A stretch of 12,273 nucleotides of DNA. It comes from Alphaproteobacteria bacterium (GTDB taxonomy: Bacteria > Pseudomonadota > Alphaproteobacteria > Micropepsales > Micropepsaceae). The notes under the pieces were generated by a model. It had not been told where the DNA came from and ran no database searches. It was given only the letters and a program-made list of their open reading frames with translations. A program made the translations under genes and the position numbers. Shown piece after piece: positions 7,900-12,273 of the stretch (the first letter of the stretch is position 1; every line of letters begins with the position of its first letter). The stretch is from the NCBI GenBank assembly GCA_947373775.1, contig CANBZE010000030.1:1-12273 (forward strand). The letters are read 5' to 3'.

Positions 7900-8877
7900 A
7901 TGCGGGGAATAGCGGCCTTTCTGGTCTGCGGCCTGCTGGCGGCGGGCGGCGCGCAGGCGGCCGATTGCAAGCTGAACATGCTGGGAACGGTGGAGATGCA
8001 AGTCACGCCGGACAGCCTGATGTTGCCGGTCACCTTCGCAAACGGCACCCAGAAGACTTTCGTCTTCGACATCGGCGCCGGCCTGAACGTGATCACCCAG
8101 GATGTCGCCAGCCAGGCCGGTTTCCATTTCCGGTCGCTGGATCCCAATATCGGCATCTCCGCCTATGGTCAGAAAGTGGAGCGATTGGGCAATTCCCCGA
8201 AATTCCACATCGGGACCTTGCCGGGCGACGATGTCGAGTTCGCCGTGGTGCCGCGACAGGTCGGCGACGGCAGCATCTCCGGTCATTTGGGCAACCGCCT
8301 GTTCGAGGGCCTGGATTTCGAGCTCGACATCGCCCAGCACAAGCTGAATGTGTTTTCCACCGACCATTGTCCGGAGAAGGTGGTCTATTGGACCAAGAGC
8401 GGCTTTGCCGAATTGCCGATCCGGCGCGAAGGCACCGTCACCAGCGCCACCATGAGCCTGGACGGCCAGCCGCTGCATGTGACGCTGAGCACCCGGGAGG
8501 GTTCGCTGATCGGCATGAACACGGTGCGCGGGCTTTTCAACCTGGACGAAAATTCACCGGGAATGGCGCTGGACCGCACCACCAGCGATGGCCGCAAGTT
8601 TTTCCGTTATCCCTTCAAAAGCCTGGTCGTTGACGCCCTCACCATCGGCAACCCAAACATCCTGATATACGACGAAGTCCCCAAACCGGGCTGCAACAAC
8701 CGGCCGCGCATCCAGGACATGGATGCCCCGCAGGGACATGTGGTCGACAAGCCCATGAACTATGTGACGTGTTTCAGCTCTGACATGCGGATCGGCCTGT
8801 CGGTTCTCAGCAAGCTGCACATCTATTATTCGTCGAAGGAAAAAATGATTTACGCCACCGGCGCCGCAGCGCGTTAA
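7900..8877 (+). CDS. Secreted double retropepsin-like protein with degenerate catalytic motifs
   Basis: A 325-aa exported protein. A Sec signal peptide covers residues 1-20 (hydrophobic LVCGLLAAGG, cleavage after AQA). The mature part looks like two tandem retropepsin-like halves. Half 1 has FDIGAGLNVIT (56-66) at the place of the DTGA motif and closes with GHLGNRLFEGLDFELDI. Half 2 follows a DHCPEKVVYW linker, has STRE (197-200) where DTGA is expected, and closes with IGLSVLSKLHIYY. One aspartate survives (D57), with Thr replaced by Ile; the second catalytic Asp is Ser197. It may therefore be an inactive, binding-type relative of secreted aspartic proteases. C23, C157 and two later cysteines could form disulfides. 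ATG 7900 fits the signal peptide; ATG 7896 is out of frame. The gene stands alone between divergent and convergent neighbours. Confidence 0.82.
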   Translation: MRGIAAFLVCGLLAAGGAQAADCKLNMLGTVEMQVTPDSLMLPVTFANGTQKTFVFDIGAGLNVITQDVASQAGFHFRSLDPNIGISAYGQKVERLGNSPKFHIGTLPGDDVEFAVVPRQVGDGSISGHLGNRLFEGLDFELDIAQHKLNVFSTDHCPEKVVYWTKSGFAELPIRREGTVTSATMSLDGQPLHVTLSTREGSLIGMNTVRGLFNLDENSPGMALDRTTSDGRKFFRYPFKSLVVDALTIGNPNILIYDEVPKPGCNNRPRIQDMDAPQGHVVDKPMNYVTCFSSDMRIGLSVLSKLHIYYSSKEKMIYATGAAAR

Positions 8878-8882
8878 GGGGT

Positions 8883-8895
8883 GGGCGCGCCGCCC
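8883..8895. terminator. GC hairpin between convergent genes
   Basis: GGGCG (8883-8887) and CGCCC (8891-8895) flank a 3-nt loop, 5 bp after the TAA of the retropepsin-like gene and 3 bp beyond the end of the opposing TonB-like fragment. The position suits a bidirectional stop for the converging transcription units. There is no T-run on either side, so an intrinsic terminator is uncertain. Confidence 0.3.
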
Positions 8896-8898
8896 CGG

Positions 8899-9063
8899 TC
8901 ACCAGCCGGAGAAGCCGATGGCGATGCGGCGGGTGGTTCCCGGCACGCAGCCCCTGGGCCAGCGCCAATGATCGCGCACCCAGGACACCGCCCGCTCATT
9001 CAGGGCGGTGATGCCGCTGCTGCGGCTGACACCCACTTCGGCGGTGCCGTCGGGACGGATCAC
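8899..9063 (-). pseudogene. TonB C-terminal domain fragment
   Basis: A 54-codon reading frame, GTG at 9063 to TGA at 8901-8899. Its product reads VIRPDGTAEVGVSRSSG, then TALNERAVSWVRDHWRWP, then a closing beta-strand RRIAIGFSGW. This is the pattern of the second half of a TonB C-terminal domain: PDG turn, strand, SSG, helix with an LDxAA-like start, wRwP, final strand. The membrane anchor, proline-rich region and first part of the domain (usually containing YP and EG) are missing, so I call it a remnant. It begins one codon after the gor stop and in the same frame as gor, so readthrough would append it to Gor. AAGG lies 11 nt before the GTG, so independent translation is possible but weakly supported. 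Confidence 0.6.
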
Positions 9064-9066
9064 GGC

Positions 9067-10452
9067 TCAGGGCGCCTTGCTGTAACTTTTCGTCCGCATC
9101 GTAACAAGCTCTTCCGCCGCAGTGGGATGCAGCGCCATGGTGCTGTCGAAATCTTTCTTGGTCGCGCCCATCTTCAGCGCCACCGCGACGATCTGGATGA
9201 CCTCGGCGGCGTGATCGCCGAAGATATGGCAGCCCAGGACCTTGTCCGTTTTGGAGTCCACGATCAGCTTCATATGGGTGCGCACAGCGCGCCCGCCCAA
9301 GGTATGCAGCAAAGGCTTGAAAGTGGATTTGTAGACGTCGATGGCATGGCCCTTCAGCAGCGCCTTTTGCTCGCTGTAGCCGACACAGGCCAGCTCCGGG
9401 GTGGTGAACACCGCGCTGGGCACATGCATATGATCGGGTTTTGTCGGATTGTTCTTGAAGGCGGTTTCAACAAAGCACATGGCCTCATGGATCGCCACGG
9501 GGGTCAGCTGCACCCGGTCGGTGACGTCGCCCACCGCATAGATATGGGGCGCTGAGGTGCGCGAATAGTCGTCCACCTTGACCTCGCCCTTGGGGCCCAG
9601 TTCCACCCCGGCTTTTTCGACATGCAGCGCCAGGGTATTGGGCATGCGCCCGATCGCCAGCAGGATCTGGTCGCACTCGATCACGGCGCCCTTGTTGGTC
9701 TCGACATGCAGGCGGTTGCCGCGTTTTTCGACCTTGGTGAATTCGCAGCCCAGCAGCACTTCCAGTCCGCGCTCCTGCATCGAGGCGCACAAGGCATCGC
9801 GCATGTCGTCGTCGAAGCCGCGCAAGGGTTTTTCGCCGCGATAGAGCACTGAAACTTTGCTGCCCAGGCCGTGGAAGATATGGGCGAACTCCAGGGCGAT
9901 ATAGCCGCCGCCCGCCACCAGGACGCGCCCCGGCAATTGCTCCAGGTGAAACGCTTCATCCGATGTGATGCACAGCTCGGCGCCCGGAATGACGTGGCTG
10001 GTGCCCATGTCGCGGGTGGGCCGGTTGCCGGTGGCGATCAGGATTTTTTCCGCCGTGACCGTCTTGCCCGAATTGACCAGGCGCAATGTGTGCTCGTCCT
10101 CGAACACCGCGCGGTCCTGGAGGATGGTGACGCCGGCCTTCTGGACGTTGGCGGTGTAGAGGCCCTCCAGCCGGGCGATTTCCTTGTCCTTGTTGGCGAT
10201 CAGGGTCGGCCAGTCGAATTTGGCCTCGCCGAAATCCCAGCCATAGCCGGCGGCGTCCATCACATTTTCGGAAAACTGGCTGGCATAGACCAGCAGCTTC
10301 TTGGGAATGCAGCCGCGGATGACGCAGGTGCCGCCCATGCGCCACTCCTCCGCCAGCGCCACCTTGGCGCCGGCCAGCGCCGCCATGCGGCCGGCGCGCA
10401 CCCCGCCCGAGCCGCCGCCGATGACGAACAGGTCATAGTCGTATTTTGCCAT
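9067..10452 (-). CDS. gor: Glutathione-disulfide reductase
   Basis: Cytoplasmic FAD flavoenzyme that reduces glutathione disulfide with NADPH; 461 aa, normal length. The FAD-binding GGGSGG is at 12-17. The redox-active disulfide is C43/C48 in GGTCVIRGCIPKK, the CVIRGC form common in alphaproteobacteria. The nucleotide-binding GGGYIALEFA (181-190) is followed by Arg205 and Arg211 (LYRGEKPLRGFD), the two arginines that bind the NADPH 2'-phosphate in E. coli Gor. The C-terminal HPTAAEE supplies the catalytic His442/Glu447 pair. The ATG at 10452 has GGAAG 6 nt upstream. It lies 49 bp after rpiA, and rpiA close to gor is, from memory, a recurring alphaproteobacterial order. A TonB-like remnant follows directly. 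Lipoamide and other dithiol reductases are less likely given the arginines and the redox motif. Confidence 0.95.
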   Translation of the reverse strand: MAKYDYDLFVIGGGSGGVRAGRMAALAGAKVALAEEWRMGGTCVIRGCIPKKLLVYASQFSENVMDAAGYGWDFGEAKFDWPTLIANKDKEIARLEGLYTANVQKAGVTILQDRAVFEDEHTLRLVNSGKTVTAEKILIATGNRPTRDMGTSHVIPGAELCITSDEAFHLEQLPGRVLVAGGGYIALEFAHIFHGLGSKVSVLYRGEKPLRGFDDDMRDALCASMQERGLEVLLGCEFTKVEKRGNRLHVETNKGAVIECDQILLAIGRMPNTLALHVEKAGVELGPKGEVKVDDYSRTSAPHIYAVGDVTDRVQLTPVAIHEAMCFVETAFKNNPTKPDHMHVPSAVFTTPELACVGYSEQKALLKGHAIDVYKSTFKPLLHTLGGRAVRTHMKLIVDSKTDKVLGCHIFGDHAAEVIQIVAVALKMGATKKDFDSTMALHPTAAEELVTMRTKSYSKAP

Positions 10453-10501
10453 GGCGAACTTCCGAAGGTCTCAGCCCAACTTCGCTGGGGACCGGACTGG
10501 G

Positions 10502-11203
10502 TTACACGCGGGTGATGACTTCGATCTCGCCGTCGGCCGCGATCAGCAAGGTGGTGGCGATGCCGATAAACAGGCCATGTTCGACCACGCCGGGCACCGC
10601 CGAGATCGCCGCCGCCAGCCTGGGCGCGCTCTGGATCGAGCCAAAGGCGCAGTCATAGATCACGTTGCCGCCGTCGGTCTTGAAAGTGGCGCCGTCGCGC
10701 TGGCGCAGGGTCATGGGGGTATTGGCATAACCGGCTGCCGCCAGCGCCGCGTTCAGCCGCGCCGCGATGGATTTGTGGCCGAACTCCACCACCTCCACCG
10801 GCAGGGGGTATTTGCCCAGCCGCGGCACCAGTTTGGACTCATCGGCGATCACGATCATCTTGCGCGACGCCGAGGCGACGATCTTTTCCCGCAGCAGCAT
10901 GCCGCCGCCGCCCTTGATCAGGTCCAGGTTGCGGTCGGCCTCGTCGGCGCCATCGATGGTCAGGTCCAGCGGCGCCAGATCGTCCAGCGACGCCAGGGTC
11001 AGCCCCAGCTTGCGCGCCAGGGTGGCGGTCTTTTCGCTGGTGGGCACACAGAGCAGCTTTTCCCCGCCGCGCACCCGGGGCGCGAGCATCTCGACAAAGA
11101 TTTCCGCGGTCGAGCCGGACCCCAGGCCCAGCTTCATGCCGTCCTGGACATATTCCAAAGCCTTGGCGGCGACAGCGCGTTTGAGGGCATTCTGGTCGGT
11201 CAT
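10502..11203 (-). CDS. rpiA: Ribose-5-phosphate isomerase A
   Basis: Interconverts ribose-5-phosphate and ribulose-5-phosphate in the non-oxidative pentose phosphate pathway; cytoplasmic, 233 aa, close to the usual 220-235. The phosphate/substrate loop GLGSGST is at 26-32, the catalytic loop TIDGADE has D84 and D87, and Lys97 and Glu106 lie in IKGGGGMLLREK. All are offset by exactly +3 from the E. coli active-site residues D81, D84, K94 and E103. PTSEKT and FIGIA are also conserved. The ATG at 11203 (MTDQNALKRA) begins right at the family N-terminus. The frame stays open upstream to 11701, but that part is antisense to the amidohydrolase gene and reads as nonsense. It heads the rpiA-gor unit and is divergent from the amidohydrolase, with 69 bp between the starts. 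Confidence 0.95.
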   Translation of the reverse strand: MTDQNALKRAVAAKALEYVQDGMKLGLGSGSTAEIFVEMLAPRVRGGEKLLCVPTSEKTATLARKLGLTLASLDDLAPLDLTIDGADEADRNLDLIKGGGGMLLREKIVASASRKMIVIADESKLVPRLGKYPLPVEVVEFGHKSIAARLNAALAAAGYANTPMTLRQRDGATFKTDGGNVIYDCAFGSIQSAPRLAAAISAVPGVVEHGLFIGIATTLLIAADGEIEVITRV

Positions 11204-11272
11204 GACATTAAATCCGGTGGCGGCCTGTACCGAGAAACTATACTGATACCGGTGGGGATCACAGGGGCGCAT
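11204..11272. promoter_or_regulatory. Divergent promoter region between rpiA and the amidohydrolase
   Basis: This 69-bp AT-richer spacer must carry both start signals unless rpiA is expressed from within the neighbour. TATACT on the plus strand (11239-11244) and TATAGT on the minus strand (11242-11237) overlap, and each could be a -10 box for the gene on its side. No strong -35 is seen for either. CCGGTGG occurs twice, at 11214-11220 and 11249-11255. AGGGGC, about 6 nt before the ATG at 11273, is the likely ribosome binding site of the amidohydrolase. Confidence 0.3.
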
Positions 11273-12273
11273 ATGACGGTCAGATCGCATTTTCTCGCCG
11301 GCATCGCTGTGCTTGCCGCAATGGCAGGGCCGGCCCTCGCGCTGGATGTCGCGGCGGTGAAGCCCGCTCTGGTCGAGGAAATCAACGCCGATTATCCGCA
11401 CCTCGATACGCTCTACAAGGACATCCACGCCCATCCCGAACTGGGCTTCCAGGAAACCCGCACGGCGGCAAAGCTGGCGGGCGAGATGCGCGCTTTGGGC
11501 TTCACCGTGACGGAAGGTGTGGGCAAGACCGGCATTGTGGCGATCTATAAGAACGGTCCCGGTCCCACCGTGCTGGTCCGCACCGAACTGGATGGCCTGC
11601 CGATGCAGGAGAAGACGGGCCTGCCCTATGCCAGCCAGGCCAAGCAACCATGGAACGGCCGCGAAAGCTTTGTCATGCATAGCTGCGGGCATGACATTCA
11701 CATGACGTTATGGGTGGGCACGGCCAAGGCCTTGCTGGCGATGAAAGACAAATGGAGCGGCACCCTGATGTTCGTGGGCCAGCCCGCCGAGGAACTGGTC
11801 AGTGGCGCGCGCGCGATGCTGGATGACGGCCTTTATACCCGCTTCGGCAAGCCGGACTTTGCGCTGGCACTGCATGACGATCCCACGCCCGCGGGCGACG
11901 TCTATTACCGTTATGGCGCGGGCTATACCAGTTCCGACCGTTTGTCGGTCACTTTCACGGGACGCGGCGGGCATGGCGCCTACCCCAATCGGGCGATTGA
12001 TCCAGTTGTCATGGCAGCCCGCTTTGTCGAGGATGTGCAGACCGTGATCAGCCGGGAAAAAGATCCGGCCGCGTTCGGCGTCGTCACCATCGGCGGCATC
12101 AGTGCGGGCAGCGTGGGCAACATCATTCCCGACACCGCGCAACTGGAAGGCACCATCCGCACCACCGACGACGCGGTGCGTACGAAAATCCATGACGGCA
12201 TCCGCCGCACCGCCAATGGCGTCGCCGCCATCGCCGGCGCGCCGCCACCGCAGGTCACCATCAAAGCCGGCGG
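11273..12273 (+). CDS. Secreted M20 family amidohydrolase, 3' end beyond window
   Basis: The first 333 codons of a metal-dependent amidohydrolase/peptidase (M20D type: HipO, AmhX and IAA-amino-acid hydrolase relatives), which normally cleaves N-acyl amino acids or similar amides. A signal peptide is clear: MTVRSHFLAGIAVLAAMAG with probable cleavage after ALA at 21-23, so it acts in the periplasm or outside. The catalytic domain shows HAHPELGFQE (52-61), RTELDGLP (103-110), the metal-binding C138 and H140 in MHSCGHDIHM, E173/E174 in GQPAEE and H201 in LALHDD. The lid domain begins near 220, with GRGGHGAYP (230-238). The last metal ligand and the end of the domain lie past the window; homologues are about 400-450 aa. 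The substrate cannot be told. It starts at ATG 11273 with AGGGGC upstream and is divergent from rpiA. Confidence 0.93.
   Translation, partial: MTVRSHFLAGIAVLAAMAGPALALDVAAVKPALVEEINADYPHLDTLYKDIHAHPELGFQETRTAAKLAGEMRALGFTVTEGVGKTGIVAIYKNGPGPTVLVRTELDGLPMQEKTGLPYASQAKQPWNGRESFVMHSCGHDIHMTLWVGTAKALLAMKDKWSGTLMFVGQPAEELVSGARAMLDDGLYTRFGKPDFALALHDDPTPAGDVYYRYGAGYTSSDRLSVTFTGRGGHGAYPNRAIDPVVMAARFVEDVQTVISREKDPAAFGVVTIGGISAGSVGNIIPDTAQLEGTIRTTDDAVRTKIHDGIRRTANGVAAIAGAPPPQVTIKAG

Noticed and set aside
7896..8633. Plus-strand frame starting at ATG 7896
   Set aside because: It overlaps the +1 frame of the secreted protein, whose signal peptide, retropepsin-like pattern and natural stop support the 7900 start.
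8881..9555. Plus-strand frame of 224 codons opposite the gor 3' end
   Set aside because: It is antisense to the catalytic C-terminus of Gor and to the TonB-like fragment, and carries no recognisable domain.
11204..11701. Open extension of the rpiA frame by 166 codons upstream
   Set aside because: It runs antisense through the well-supported amidohydrolase gene, and RpiA homology begins exactly at the ATG at 11203.
1..12273. CRISPR array, insertion sequence, prophage or defence genes
   Set aside because: No regularly spaced repeats, transposase, integrase or known defence domain was found on either strand.

Overview
The window looks like a chromosomal housekeeping region of a high-GC alphaproteobacterium. 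The evidence is the set of protein variants: a class II DAHP synthase, a glutathione reductase with the redox motif CVIRGC, a short zinc-free glutamyl-tRNA synthetase with HAGN and SKRLG signatures, and a cysteinyl-tRNA synthetase with HIGN in place of HIGH. I cannot name the genus. Caulobacter-like or Rhizomicrobium-like orders are a guess from protein style.

Layout. Positions 7760 down to 115 hold one minus-strand run of six genes, transcribed in this order: class II DAHP synthase (aroG), an unrecognised six-helix membrane protein, a Gfo/Idh/MocA oxidoreductase, glutamine-dependent NAD synthetase (nadE), glutamyl-tRNA synthetase (gltX) and cysteinyl-tRNA synthetase (cysS). Gaps are short (6, 111, 32, -4 and 91 bp with the starts chosen here), and nadE/gltX share an ATGA overlap, so at least parts are probably one operon. 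Positions 1-119, beyond cysS, hold nested perfect inverted repeats that look like a palindromic intergenic element.

A short divergent region (7761-7899), with a perfect TATAAT box and a 10-bp sequence repeated at an 11-bp period, leads into a plus-strand gene at 7900-8877. It encodes a secreted protein with two retropepsin-like halves, both with altered catalytic motifs. It converges on a second minus-strand pair, rpiA then gor (11203 down to 9067). Directly after the gor stop codon, and in the same frame, lies a 54-codon fragment (8899-9063) that reads as the end of a TonB C-terminal domain without its beginning. Divergent from rpiA, a secreted M20 family amidohydrolase starts at 11273 and runs off the window end.

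How the genes fit together. RpiA belongs to the non-oxidative pentose phosphate pathway, which supplies the erythrose-4-phosphate used by the DAHP synthase to enter the shikimate pathway. NadE supplies NAD, and through NADP the NADPH used by Gor. GltX and CysS charge tRNAs. These are core functions. The less ordinary content is the degenerate double retropepsin-like protein, the TonB-like remnant, the orphan membrane protein, the oxidoreductase lacking an ATG start, and the palindromic element. I see no phage genes, insertion sequence, CRISPR array, tRNA, rRNA or defence system.
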